DNA of 64,000 nt from Paramacrobiotus metropolitanus (taxonomy: Eukaryota; Tardigrada; Eutardigrada; Parachela; Macrobiotidae). The position numbers and the translations under genes were made by a program. Each line of letters begins with the position of its first letter. Position 1 is the first letter of the stretch. The stretch lies in the NCBI RefSeq assembly GCF_019649055.1, contig NW_026570267.1:744001-808000 (forward strand), read 5' to 3'. The notes under the pieces are model-generated. The model was not told where the DNA came from. It saw only the letters and a program-made list of their open reading frames with translations, and did not search any database. Positions 23,795 to 37,142 of the stretch are shown here, in pieces.

Positions 23795-26700
23795 GGGAAC
23801 CGTGAAAATGACAGTCGACCTGAATAGACCATGCTAAATGAGTGGCGGGTCATTTTCGCCTGTGCGTGACCATTGGAACGCCTTTTTTGCTTCCCATTTA
23901 ATGCGGTTTTTATTGAGTGGAAAGTTTATTATCGAGTGTACTGCTTGTATTCTTATCTGTTGTTGTGTTTTTAAAGGGTTTTTTGTATTTTGAGTGTCTG
24001 TTAAACGTAATCGATCTCCAAACGATATTTTTCTCAGACAAATTACGTTATTTCTTTATTTTTGCATGCTCCCGGTTGTTATTTTTAAATATGATAGTCT
24101 ATTACGGATATGTAAATGTAGAAAAACTTGGAATTGTCTTTGCTGTTGTTAAGCTAATAAACATTTTTCCGTCAATTTCGTATTGCATAAAATGTCCTTG
24201 TATTGGGTTGACAAAGCAGATTTGAAATCTCATTTGGCCTACGAATATTTGATTGATGCGATGCTAATGGGGCGATAAAATGACACGCTGCGGTTTCTTC
24301 GCCGGCTTATGCGATGAATTGGAAAACCAGACACAAAAAGCTTCGCTCATAAATGGATGTATTGCATAACACTCACGTGGCGGTGGGGATAATAAGTATT
24401 TTCAGTGATTGACAAATCGGTTCTTATATAGAAAGGATCATCGGTACATAAACCGGAAGATAAAAGTTTGGACACTGTGTTCTGCGATGGCTTGCTGCTG
24501 TACGACTGTGCATTGTGGTCTTCAAAATTGCAAAATTAATATTCATGGGTTCATGTTCATTAATAAAATGTTTCAAAATCCAGCTAAAATATCAAACGTT
24601 CGTTGCTAAAAAAACTATAAAGGCGTTCAGACATTTCTGTAACGTGTATAGCGGCATCTTTATTTTGGCGGAAGATTAGCAGCAAAAATTACCTGCGAAT
24701 TTGTTGAATTGTCATACATATGTATATCGAAATGCATAGCAATCCAATTTAATGCTTGCTAAATTCAAGTAGCATAATTATTTATTTTTCACACCGTACC
24801 GGCGAAAGTTTTTTTTCACGTGCAGGTTGTCAGGTTCACACTTTATTCATCTTGCATTTTAATTCAATTTTGTATTTTCAAACCTTGATACAAGATTTAA
24901 AACTAAGCTTCGTTCCCGAAAAGACAGTTGTAAAATAACGATAAAACTTAAAGTGTACTTAATGACTGCTTGCAGAAACACGGCTGTCTAAATAAATTTC
25001 TAATCGAAATTGTTGTCTCGATGTTAGCAAAATTGCTTTATGGTGGTCATTAAAAGCCGCCACTGACGTTTTCACTATTTCAATGTGCATGGAGTTTTTT
25101 ACAAATCGTTACTGATTGTGCAAAGCGCAGTCGTGGGCATTGAATGGGTAAATTTGCGCAGGAGACTGTGGCTGGTGTTGAGTAAACTAGTTAAGCCGCG
25201 TGTTAAAATAATCAATGAGGAATCTTAGAAAAGGATCGCGATGAGATTAAGCACCTAAATCTCTTAAAATGCGACCCGGCTCAGCGTATATTGCTTCTGA
25301 AATGCGTCTCGACGTATCTTTTCAAAATACAAGAAGGAAAATCTGTCAAAAAAGAAGCATTTCATTTTCTTTCCTATGCCAATCAAACAGCCGCAACTCA
25401 CATGACAACAACCGCGCTGTATGATATAATCACGTTTTCATTTGGGAGAAATGTCACCACCGAGAGCTCTGCATTGGGCCGATCTGAGACGTCACACACA
25501 AAGATCGACACATTGGCCATCGCAAAGGATTTCCTCTCGGTAACACTTTCTCAATTGCCGCCGCTGCGGCCAACACCACGACAGACACAAATCCTCTTTA
25601 GCGATAAAAATATTTATGGTAATACAATTTCCTTCGAGTTTTTTGAGCAAGTGGATTTTGCTGTTTGAAATGGAAATCGTCAAGCAACTTCAAACTTCCG
25701 CACACAACAGACGACTGACAGTTAATGACGTACAACAGCGACATGGCGCAATGTATTCGCCAATCTCCATCCACGGGGAGGCGTGGTCAATATGGGTGCA
25801 CGCGGCAAAGCCAGCGAACAATAAAGCTGCAGTGGTCAATGTGATTGTCAGCCGCGTGGTGAGTGGTTGTTGTCTTTGGTGCATATATATTTTTTCATCC
25901 CGCGCGCGCACCCGCAATGGTCGTTGAAGGTGCTGGTTTGTGATTTTTTCCCCGGCACTTCTTCACACCGAGAGGCGAGTGGATATGTTTGATAATTTAG
26001 TGGGCAGATAAACTGCTCCTAGGGATTGCCAGCAAGTGCGTCCCATTCTGTCTCGTATTACCATGCAAATTTAAGGCAATTGAACTGTTCCTGTTCGGTG
26101 TTGTTGTGGCGTTGTATTCAGGACAGTAGGAGCTGATGCGATCACGAAAATGGTAGTTACTGGTGCTGGTGGCGGCGGTCGTTTGGTTGCGATTAAGTGA
26201 TTGACTGGGGGACCAATCGATACACGGCAGCCACCTGCACAACACATAAAAGTATCGGTATGTGCAGATATAGGAACAAGTACGGTGCATATAAATATTC
26301 CTGCCGTGAAGCTGCCGGCACTGATGACCTCTCGCTCACCTGAAGATCTGGCGGAATCCTTGGCGAAATCTACAGTCAAAACAAAAATACAAAAAGGTGT
26401 ATTGTGTTGCATTCAATCATACGGAATTACTACTATTGCAGGACAAAATTAGCCCGTTTCCGGTTGATTGACGGGTGTGGTTGCCACACTGCGCGGCAAC
26501 AAACAAGAAGATCTCCTAACCTTGCAATTATCGGCTGCTGTTAAGTACAACTTGCCGGTTTTAATTTAAAGCAAGTTGTGCCAGTACTGCACTGGAATAC
26601 AAGTTTGTTTATGATGAAGAGCTTTTGATAATGTAATTACAAACATAAACTTTTAAAGGAAAATTTTGCAATCAAGCGGAAAAAGCATTGACATATCCAT

Positions 26701-28600
26701 AAGCAGAAAAATTTTCATAATCCTACCGAGTAGTAAATCCTAACTTTAAACGCCTGCAGCCTTGCACTGCAATTTCGACGTTTAAGTTTTTGTTCTATTC
26801 AGAAGAAGCGTCTGTTATGAGCATTCAGTGTCATTATCCACGCCGGGAATTAATTAGTATGGTGCACTTAGTGCACTTTCAGAAATTATGCTCGGATTAA
26901 AAGATATTGCACAGGTACATGGACAAATAAAACACCACTTGTTACTAATTTTACTTTGTAGCGCGAAAAAAGTTCTTCCAAAAATCCGTGGAAATTATAG
27001 GTACAACTTTTCATTGTCAACAAGTGCAAATTAATGCAGATTGTGCCGACGTAGATTTATTATAGCTCAGCGCATTATACTGTCTGGTCATGCATGGATG
27101 CTCGGCAATTTTATTTAGTCCCCAATTCCGTCTGCAATTGAAATCCCTTTGCCATTGAAGCATTGTTAGGGCGGTGGAAATTGGAAACGATTTGTAATAA
27201 GTTTCCCTCTGTGGCGGTAGCGTACAGCTGTTCTTTCGAACCAGCGGTTTTCCTAACCTCAACGCACTGTGATGACAGTTTCCGATATCGAATCAATACC
27301 AGAATATCTTAATGGAAATCAATAACTTTTATTTGCAAATATTTGTATTAAACGGTTTGGAAGTTAATAAACTATCTCTACTAATCCAGACTGCTTCAGT
27401 CGATTTACGTTCAGCAACCGGTAAGATGCGGTTCGTTAAGAAATGGCGCTGTTCTATTGTAAACCAGGTTACGGTAATCGTCGTTTTTGCATGAATCCAA
27501 ATGAGGCGATCGTTACAGTTTGTTATGCCGACTATATGACGCATGCTTGTACTCAACAACCTTAATTCTGACAGACACAACTTCATTTATTTTATTATAA
27601 AGAATTCTGAGGTCAATACGTTCAATAATCGGCAGTAAGTCAGTAATAGTGCGTACTGTAGTTGAAAGCGTGAAATTTAATGTGCATAATATTAATTTTT
27701 CTATTATGCAGAATATTATCAATTACTTATTATGCTAAACTACAATACTACTCTGTGTACCACTGAACTTATTAATCTTTCTAAATAATGTCATTAGCTC
27801 TTTTTACATATTATTACTTAGTTTTCAGTTAATTTAAAAATAGTTTTAATACTCTAAATAACCGGCTAGTACAATGCGCTGGCGCACCAATCCGCAATCA
27901 CGCGATTAGTGTTTGCGGAGTATTATGGTAACTGGGGAGCATAAAATCAAGTGTATTTACGTAGTAATATGCATTAAAGCTGGTGTGCCATCAGAACGTG
28001 ACAGCGAAGGATCCCAGATTGCGGAAATCATTAGAGGTTTATTCATGGAAAAAAATATAGGGGCAAACGCTAATTAACCCTTACATTCCCAAAATTTAAA
28101 TGAGCAAAGTGATCAGACGAATACAAAAGACCAAGTCTTAGTTTTTGCCGAATGGGGCAAAACAATCCTTAACTTTAAGCAACTTTAACTTTATGGGGCA
28201 ACTTTAAGCTTAAGCAACGTTGTTGTTGTCTCGCAGCTGTGTTTCCTGCTGGAAATTCAAAATAAATTATGTACTTTAGTCCCAAAATTTTCAGTGGGAG
28301 TTTTATAAGTTAACTGTTTCCGTTTCAAGCAGGTGCTCTGATTATCTGAAAATTATATCCCAATGATTATTTTAAAAGTTTTGTTCACGGACATCTAACT
28401 GCAACAGCTATGGTTGAATAATTATTGTGAGCCATTTGTAATTTTGCCAAGCCTGAATGTACTGCAGAACAGAAGTTTAGGGCGGCAGATAACACTTCTG
28501 TGTTTGGTTTTCCCGACAGATTGCTCGGTTTATAAATCAACCGGAAGCGGTACAACTGGAGCATCGTTGTCGAAATAACTTGACAGAATAGCTGCATCCT
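23795..28600. other. Intergenic, no gene recognised
   Basis: Starts with the SIRT1 3' UTR (AATAAA at 24156-24161). The stretch 25.3-26.5 kb is less AT-rich and has overlapping open frames of 80-125 codons on both strands, none with a recognised motif or credible splice chain. The rest is AT-rich and featureless. It could contain enhancers or an unrecognised non-coding RNA. Confidence 0.5.
24156..24161 (+). terminator. Poly(A) signal for SIRT1
   Basis: AATAAA 362 nt after the SIRT1 stop codon, the first canonical signal on this strand, implying a 3' UTR of about 0.4 kb. Confidence 0.55.
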
Positions 28601-31600
28601 TTAACGCACTGTTTCCGAATGTGTAAATAAATATTCACTAAATAAACTACACACTTTTACTCTCACATCCACACATAGATTTCGAAATGAAGACCTTACT
28701 TGTTGTTGAGAATGATATAAATGATAGGATTGTAGATGGAATTGGACATGGCCAGAACGTACGCACTGAAGCAAAAAAGTACGCGTTAATGCCATTTATA
28801 CTGCTGTTGCTGTACGAGGAGAAAATTGGAGAAAGTTAAGCAGATGAAAAGATAGCAGAATCCTGTCGGGAGCAAAAAAAACTAAATTACAACAGCGGCC
28901 TATGTAGTCACTCAAATCACTTTGCGGCGATTGCCCGATATTCTCTGGAAGTTTTTTTCTGCCAATCTCCTGATCACTGACATGCGGGATTATGTAATTA
29001 CCTTGTAAAGACATGAGCCATATTCTTGAGCCGGCGTATACAGGGATTGATGCTGGTCACGACGAACCAGATGTGGTACGGCGCCCAGTTAATCATAAAG
29101 GTTATCATAACCCAGATGAGGACTTTCACCAACTGGAAATTTGAAAGGAATTATAATATGATTCAATCAAGATACATAACATTATAGCGCGTCGGCAAAA
29201 TATTGCAGATTTTCTATTGGAAGCAAACGTGTTATCTCAACTGTTAGCATTGTATATGCAGCTGATAAACATAGTCATACATACAAAGTTTTTTTTAATT
29301 TCAAAACTTCCGACCTTTGACATTTTTGGATTGCAGACCTGAATGGATTACTTTCAGCAATTAATTTAACAACAAAATCTGTTAACAGTTCATCCTTTTA
29401 ATCTAATGAAGGAACGGGAGTTTCTATCAGAATCTGTATTTGCATCAACACTATTTTGATTACTAATCCAATGTTTTGTTTTACTTAACAAACTCAGCGT
29501 TTGAATAAAACTTTTCTTGCACCACTGTATCAGTACTTAGTACAAAAAGTTACTATATAATTCAACTAATAAGTTACTATATAATTCACGTCTACTTTTT
29601 AAGCATTTGACAGGACATGGTCATAATATTCAGCTTTTGAGAATTACTATCAAAAAAGCACACTTTTTTTTGCATCTTCTACGTTCATAGGCGTAAGCTG
29701 TGCAGTGTAATTAATTTTACGAAATAAAATTAAGGTTGGACGTAAAAAACAACAGGCGGGCAAGTAGTATGTAAATGCATAATTTAAAAATGAGAGAGGG
29801 GAGATTTAGCAATCAATAAACAAAGTATGGGATTGTATAGTCTTGCTCTCTGGTTCTAACATACCATTGAAATTGCCCTTTTACAAAAAATGATGTTATG
29901 TACTGTATGATAATGAATTAATACAAAAAATTTAAGTAAAAAACTGTTGATTAATAATCGAACAATTATGAACGATTCTGTCAAAAATAAAGTTCATATA
30001 AGAACAATAATCGTGTTAATCTAAATCCAGTTTTAAGGAACACTAATCGCGCGCAAAGGATGTACCTATATGCGGAAAAGTCCAACTCGACAGGTGCAAC
30101 ACTTTATAAGAGCAATATTAAAAATTTAGCAAAATCTGTAAGGCCGTGTAACTGGCGCAGCGGCGGTGGCTGAAATGCCCATTAAACAAACAAACTGACA
30201 GTATCTGATTTCATTCTTTCAATCGCTCGGTTTGTCAGACTAATTTGTGAGCGCGCATTTATTCCTGGATGCAAGTGGTAAATTTAAAATCTATCCTTTA
30301 GTTTCCTGCTCACAGTATACATCGTACATGCCTGCAATTTGATCAGCCGTTCTGACAGCGTTAGCTTTCATTGCTGCTGCATTTGCAGTTGTCATAAATA
30401 TACTCGTATTTACTACAATTCTACAAATTACCATTCTGAACGTTTTACGCCTGACCACGGTTTTTTAGCGTAGTTCAACAAAAGATGCTTTTTATTACAA
30501 TTATCATGTAATGCTGATTATGTAAATCATCAATCGTGGTAATCATAATTTACACTAATTAAAATTTTGGCTAATATTTTGTGGTGCTTACACTCGATTC
30601 ATCGTTGCATTGCAGCAGTGTAAAGAGATTTTATTTCGCATAAATCAGATCAGCAATAAGCGACTTGGTAAGAAGTGATAACAGCTGAACTAACTGATTA
30701 ACTGACAACCAGAATAATTAGAAACCACCTAACACCTGTAGTTTAACAGTATCCCTGACCTTTGCGAAGGTTATGATGTTCAACCGGATGTCGATACATA
30801 CGTACTGGGATACTCTTTGACATACCTTTCGTTTACTTTTGATCTGCTCCATTTGAGCCACTGTCGCTTCCCCGATACTTTTGCTCCCCCAAAGCTCTTG
30901 AGCGACTCTCCCGTAGCACAACGTAAGGGAAATGAGGGGAACAAAATACGTTATTACCATATAGAAGGACTGATAGATTAACAAGGTATCTGAAAACGAT
31001 GATAGAAAATGTCAGCACTTTACGGCCATATGCACACGTACTCAGGGAAATGGGCTAATATCATACAGGATATGCAGTTCCTTACGCGGTTTTACCTTTT
31101 TGAGCAGCCCATTCGGTCTCATCTTCCCATTGTAAAAAGCACACCATATTCGTTGTATTTTGGATGTGATCAATTTTATTGTACATCAACTGCGGGAGTG
31201 AGAACATTCCGGACACAAACCAAATAATCCCGATTATGACGTACGCTGTCATTCGGCCCATCCGTGGACGCATCGGATGGACAATTGCAATGTATCTGTC
31301 ATTAATGATAATTTTGTATACAATGTATGATAATCAGTTAATCATATTATAGTATGGTCTGCAACCATGGATGTAAATTTACAGATTATAATACATGAAG
31401 TTTGGGCTAAATTACCAAAGCGCAGTTTTAATAGTGACTCTGCTTTGTTCAAATTCGGTGTCGTAATTCCAGTTAGAATTAATAGAATTTAAGCTTAATA
31501 AAAAAAAAGGAATTCAAAACCCAAGAACAAAAATCCCGCTGAAGTAAAGGATGAAAATATTAAATGCCATAAAAACAGGAAGTTTGGGGAGCTTGACTGA

Positions 31601-32572
31601 CAGAATAAACCGGATAAGATCGTATTGTTTTGCATACTGATGATCATATTCTAAGGAAATCTACACCATTATGACTGAATATTATAAAAATAACTGCATA
31701 CAATCTTTGAAAATTAGGGCAGACATCAGCAGCCTTGATTTAAACAGCAATTTTAAACGATATTATTTGTAAAAAAGTAGCAAATTTAACGTAGTTAATG
31801 TAACCATGAAAGCTTAACGCGCGGTATATGGAGTTATAACATAAAAAAGCAAAAAATGTAGTGTAAATTTTCGGTTTTCTGGCTATTTCACAGTTCTGCT
31901 TCGAAGCTAGTTAAGGAGACTGGAAAGGTTACAAACATATTACTCTTTTATTTTCCCCGCCTGACTAAGCGTTAGCTGAACTTTTGACATTTAACGCAAC
32001 TTCCAAAGCCATTATAATTTTTAAAGTTAAGTATGTTAATTATACCCACATGTGAATATTGTCGGAACAGCTTAGGGATTATATTTAGCATAAGTACACA
32101 TTATCTGTATATGCCTTGACATTTGGACAGCGAAAAACAAACCTCACCTGTCAATGCTGATACACATCATAGTTAGCACGGAAGCGACAACGGTTGACGA
32201 GGCGATGAAATTCACCACCGTACACAGAAACTGGCCGAAAATCCAGTTTTGCTGCAGGATAAAGTAACTACTGAGTGGCACATTAATTACACAGGATAGC
32301 AGATCGGCTACCGCTAAATTGGCAATGAAAAAATTGGTAATCGTCCGCATGCGACGATAGTACAGACAGATCCAGATCACACCGGTATTCCCAATAGCCC
32401 CGACAATGGTAATCATTGCACAGGCTGTACCGTAAGCATATTGCCAGGGTTCGGATAATTCATAATCAGCTGATGAATTACTCGGCTCCTCGTTAAAGTA
32501 ATCCGAACACTGTGCACTGACCGCCGCCGTAACATTATTGGTTACAGTAGTATTGTCGGGTATGGTAAACAT
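28601..32572 (-). CDS. Rhodopsin-family peptide GPCR, tachykinin receptor-like
   Basis: Seven-helix plasma-membrane receptor. Exons: 32148-32572, 31096-31295, 30826-30989, 29002-29132, 28700-28765, and tentatively 28601-28637. Phases agree and give 340 aa. The N-terminus has Asn-glycosylation sites (NTT, NVT, NSS). TM1 has GN; TM2 NLAVADLL; TM3 ends in the DRY motif within SIDRYIAIVHP; TM4 has IIGIIWF; ECL2 has MVCFLQW, with the Cys that pairs to TM3; TM5 has a Pro; TM6 reads MINWAPYH; TM7 SNSIYNPIIY. ICL3 has ELWGSKSIGE...IKSKRK, closely resembling insect and vertebrate tachykinin receptors, which is why I place it there; the NPY/NPFF group is the alternative. The introns at 29133-30825 and 31296-32147 are the longest in the gene. 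The last exon is chosen by phase only; with it the tail after NPIIY is about 17 residues and lacks a clear helix 8. Confidence 0.88.
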
Positions 32573-33062
32573 TTTGCAACCAGAGAAGTTGCGTTGCGAT
32601 GCGAGAGATGGCGGTTAAAGTGAGCTGGACTGTGTCAATACTTGAAAAAGTTATACGATCATACAATGGAGAAAAATGTCCAAAACTCATTACGCACTAT
32701 TCCATTCCGCGAGCGCGGCACACATATACACGCAGGGCGGTGGCTTATGCGCAGCGCCGGAAGATGATCGTTTCTTGTGTTCATCAATTACACAAAGACA
32801 CTAATGTCCAACAGCGAATGTCATATTCCGTGGTCAATAAATTTTACGGGCATTTTAAAATCGGCAGTATAAATGAAACGTCGGCCGACGATCGAGAGTG
32901 GAGAGAGGGAGAAAAACTTGGCCAACGCATCGCATATATATCCCTAGCTCCGTGAGTGTGCCTTCACTTCTGCATCAGGCTACGATTTTATAAAATGCAC
33001 ACAGACGCTCCATCGACCGCCAAAAGCATTGGTAATTAGTATTAGGGGCAATTTCGTCCTAT
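32573..33062. promoter_or_regulatory. Upstream region of the GPCR, with TATA-like boxes
   Basis: Less AT-rich sequence upstream of the receptor start. On the plus strand it has ATATATA at about 32933-32939 and TTATAAAA at about 32989-32996, placed so that they could serve the small open frame that begins at 33063. Function is inferred from position. Confidence 0.35.
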
Positions 33063-33329
33063 ATGCCGCGGATGCGCAATGGTGTGGCCCCGCTCTTTTT
33101 CGCCCGTTGTACCCGGTCCACGATGTCAGACGGCATCGACCAAGCGATAATTCATCCGGCGGTCGTTAAATGCAAAGACTATCCACAGCCCATGCTAAAC
33201 ACATTATGCTATTTATTCTATGGCGACTTTTATGTACAGAGCGATAATCCGGCATTTGAAAATTTTCGGGCTATGATCGCCGATGCAACCCCTGAGTCGT
33301 TGGATGAGAGAAGAAAAAAACAACAGTGA
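33063..33329 (+). CDS. Hypothetical small protein, 88 aa
   Basis: Single-exon frame of 88 codons. An internal Met at codon 21 would give 68 residues, beginning MSDGIDQAI. The body (VKCKDYPQPMLNTLCYLFYG and the acidic/basic end ATPESLDERRKKQQ) looks more like protein than random frame, and a TTATAAAA box lies about 70 nt upstream. I do not recognise the family; there is no signal peptide or membrane segment. It may be a chance frame in a divergent promoter. Confidence 0.3.
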   Translation: MPRMRNGVAPLFFARCTRSTMSDGIDQAIIHPAVVKCKDYPQPMLNTLCYLFYGDFYVQSDNPAFENFRAMIADATPESLDERRKKQQ

Positions 33330-34997
33330 CGAGCATTAATCACTGGAGACTTCCGGCACATTTCCCATTCTCGGCTGATATATGGCACTCAGCACTATAT
33401 ATGTGCCATTGCCGGCACAGTAGTAACTGCACCACCGGTAACACGCTGTGTGCGGCTATAAAGCGTGCACAGAGGCGGAACGGATGTGCATTGATTGGCC
33501 GGACGCCGGTTATGCAGTAGCTGGCCGATACGGATATAACTAATGCACTGGCGGCGTTGTTTTCCTTTTGAGGCATCCATCAAAACATTCAGTTAGCCGA
33601 CATTGATCCCAACTGTTCTCGGATGAAAATCGGTTAGATCGAAAAAAGCTACTATACGTACTTGGGATAATTAATTGTAATTGTCACTTCCGGTTACACT
33701 GGTGGCGACAGGAAGCGTAATCGGCAGTTTCGTTTACAGTTTACGCCGATCAACCGGATTATCTGAGGTTTTGTAAAATCAGTTTCTGGTATGTTTTTGA
33801 TACCGGAAACAAATTGTTTTGAGATAATATAATTCAAGGTGAAATATTATGAATGGAAGTAATTAATGCAGTTTGTTTGGCAAAAGGCTACAAATTCTTA
33901 TGTGTTTTGTGTGCAGGTCTTTGATTGAAATACTGATGAAAGATCATGAATACAGCATGAGTTTACTCCGCATTACGCACGTCAACGCTTTCTGCGGCAA
34001 CATCATTCGTGAAACGGCGCGGCGCGATATCGCACACTGCCGTTGTACTGACAATTTAAATCATCAAGTCCCGAGTTTTACTACTGAAAACCTCGTTGGT
34101 ATTCATGGGGTTAAGTGTTTAGATTAAATCAAACGCTATTCCGATGGGATGGATAATGTACTTGATAAACAAACATAAGACCTTATACCGGCACCAGCAT
34201 CGCCGCTTACGCATATAAATGGCGTAAAGAAGCACGGATATATCCATCCGTCGACGTAAAATGCCCGCTGATTGTATACGTTAGCCAAACCACAAAGTTC
34301 AGGATGTCCAAAAGATTAATGACCCAATAATTTATAGTTTCTCGTCAAATGAAACCCAGTAATACTGACATCATTACCAAAATCTAAACTGTTGGCTAAA
34401 ACTATAAAGCTTTTAAAATTATCAGAAAAGCAGCAAATCTGGGCCTCTAGCTGTAGCTAAGTATTTATTAATTTATAACAACAGCAATAAAGTCAACATC
34501 TTCTTGGGGTGTATATGAAATAAAACCGTCGTAATTAATAAAATACTATTACTGGGTAAAAAAAAATGTCTGGATGAGCAATTTAATGTAGCAAGTATAG
34601 GTAAATGCAGTGCTAAGGTTGCAATATACTCAGGAACTCATTTATATCCACCTTATCCCCATTCGGTATAAACAGTTTCTTAATAGTTAGATTAAACTCT
34701 GCATGGTATCTGTTTTTAAACGTTTTTCTTTGAATCTGGTCCGTCATACCCTGATCATGATATTTCATTAATGTGATTTATTAGATTCGTTTTTACCTAT
34801 TGGCAGCAGAATATCTTCTGTATGTGGATTAAGGGAAACCCAGTTTACGGAAAGGTCAACCAACAGCGCCAATTGCATACAATGAGCCGACAGAATCTCT
34901 ATGATATAAAACCTCCTTGTACTGTTTTTGTTATACGAGTACGTATTTTAGGCAACAAAAAATCCACTGAACTGAAGAGCACTTTGAAGATATTGAA
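33330..34997. other. Intergenic, no gene recognised
   Basis: A plus-strand frame at about 33915-34127, preceded by a good acceptor (TGTGTGCAG at 33909-33917), reads as a possible exon (MKDHEYSMSLLRITHVNAFC), but I find no partner exon. The remainder is AT-rich and without signal. Confidence 0.45.
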
Positions 34998-35975
34998 TTA
35001 ACTACGCAGCCAAAACCGCAGCGTATTGTTACGATTTTGAACAGCGGTCCATCTTCCTCCTAGACAGTCCGTCAAGACTCCTGGTCCGCACATTCTGAAA
35101 GCTGACTCATTAATTTTCCAAAGAAATGCTTATAGTTTTGCCACATATTTTAATATGATGCATCGGCACCAAAAAATTATTCGTCATATTAAGATTATAA
35201 ATAAGCTGCTACAATAAATTACAGTGTTTAATCTGCTACAGATACCTTTGCCCACTTACGTTCCATTGCAAAAGCGTCCAAAATAGTGGATTTTCCCGTC
35301 AGAATATTCCCCTTCCCCATGATACTGTCCGTCCAACATTTCGCCTTTATAATGAACATTCATTAACGGCCATACATGCAAGCAGATCGGTCCAGACAGC
35401 TTATTATTTTTCCAGTGTCCACTGTAAAGGTGTCCGTCAAAGGTCACATATTTACCAACTCCGTTGCGCATTAGACGGTTGTCCAGATCTGATGCAGAAT
35501 ATTCGCCAACTATATGAAAGCGAATAAGATTGCAAAACAGTTAGTGCGTAGTGATAAACCAGGTAGTTGATAAATTTTTATCTGCTTAATTAAAAGCACT
35601 TTTCAATAAAATGTTTTTGCAAGCACAGAGGTTCGGACAACAGGTAATTCTACATACTTTCCTGTCGTCAACTTTTAGCAGTAATACTGCATTTACATAT
35701 AGTGCTATTGTACGAACAAAAACTGTGCGTCCATTCACTTTCGGTCTAACTGACTTCTCGCAAATAAATTAAAATTTCCTGTGGTTATACAAAAGCTAGA
35801 CCTGCTTAATGCATGTTATACCGTAGCGATCCCCGTTTTCATACTCCACTGTGGCAAATAAAGGATGCTGCAAATCCAGTGTAACCTGAATCCCGTCAGG
35901 AATAGCAGGATCTGTGATTTGTGGGTCAGGAGTCTGATTCGCGCTTTTAGGTTTGATTTTGTCTTTTTTGTCCAT
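34998..35975 (-). CDS. MORN-repeat protein, MORN2-like
   Basis: Exons 35822-35975, 35260-35509 and, tentatively, 34998-35094; phases agree and give 166 aa. After a Lys-rich hydrophilic N-terminus come MORN repeats with the usual G/Y pattern: YENGDRYVGEYS, RNGVGKYVTFDGHLYSGHWK, NNKLSGPICLHVWPLMNVHYKGE and DGQYHGEGEYSDGKIHYFGRF. The block GxYxGEGEYSD resembles vertebrate MORN2, a small MORN protein linked to spermatogenesis and phagocytosis. Exon 2 ends at a consensus GTAAGT donor just before an in-frame TAA, so either the protein stops there (NGT) or a third exon follows. The third exon (starting MCGPGVLTD) is chosen by phase and acceptor only. Nearby MORN families are hard to separate, hence no symbol. 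Confidence 0.78.
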
Positions 35976-37142
35976 GATTTTATTTTACAGTTATGAGTTA
36001 GGCTTAGTTTTTGCTTTTGATTCCAAATAAAAGTAAGATTATTTCACTGCGCATTTCAACTTGCACATACAGGCGCTGCAATCGTAAGGAAGAATAAATA
36101 AAATCCAAACCTTATAAGGGCACTTCTAAATTTTCGTCATGACTGTACACAGCGCTATATAAAAAGCGATGCTTAATCATACGGTATTGTGGTGCTTAAT
36201 ATAAGTATTATGATTTATCCGTTAATTGCAGATAAAGCCAACTGAGGGATTTCTTACTCACACTTACAATAAGCATTTCTACTTATGCATTACGCATGTC
36301 CCTGCAATATATCGGTTACCGCTTTCATATATCTACATTTTAGTGTGGACTTACTAAAACTTTTGATTTACTATGGTAACCTTTGTAACTGTTGTCCGGC
36401 AAAGGCTGTTAGAAACAATCATCATCAGTTCATCTTGTATGCAATGCCGCAGAAATACCGTAAATTTGAAATATGTCGCGAAAAGTTTGAAGTTTTAACT
36501 CTAGATTATATGGTTAAAAATAATTTCAATAAACTTAAATCAATTAGTATTTTACTGGACTTGGTATCACATTGCCCTGTATAAAACCGACGTCAATAAC
36601 CACATGCAAAGGGTTTTGCAGTTGCCAGTAACAGCTGACAAACCGCTGTTTATTATTATTATTCGTCTTTTGACGTTCTTTCTACGGCATTAACTTTGTT
36701 AGCAACACAATAAAAATGTTCAGTTTTAGTATCAATAACTGTATCTTCGAATTCTACTCTCCACAACATATTACGACATAAACGGGTACTCACTGACACC
36801 TGCTCTGGACATTTTTAATTCGAAACAATGCTTATCGTATTAATTAGCTTTCTGGTAAGTGCAATACAATGCAAGCTGCTTCAACTGATAGGAGTTTTAT
36901 AATCTTGATTGTTTTTATCCTATACACCCAGATAAGACATGTGTGAACAATAGCCGATATTACACAATATAACAAAACTGGATATCAAATTGTGTAGTTC
37001 GAAAAATGCACGCCACTAACGATGCGTTTTAAGTCAGAGGCCATTCTGCGTAACATCTCTAATATAAAGTACACGGTTAAAAATTTTTTAAAACTGGGTA
37101 GTTTAGATACTGTTAAGCTTGGATTCGTGAAAATCTGATACC
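35976..37142. other. Intergenic between MORN protein and CUB protein
   Basis: AT-rich divergent interval holding both 5' flanks. A 99-codon frame at 36285-36584 has no family features and is very AT-rich; I treat it as chance. Confidence 0.5.

Noticed and set aside
25291-26452. Several 80-125-codon frames on both strands
   Set aside because: Overlapping frames on opposite strands reflect locally fewer stop codons; no family match or splice chain.
27236-27252. TTCGAACC resembling a tRNA B box on the minus strand
   Set aside because: The following bases do not fit the B-box consensus, and there is no A box or cloverleaf around it.
36285-36584. 99-codon plus-strand frame
   Set aside because: No motif, unusual residue mix for a protein, AT-rich; probably chance.
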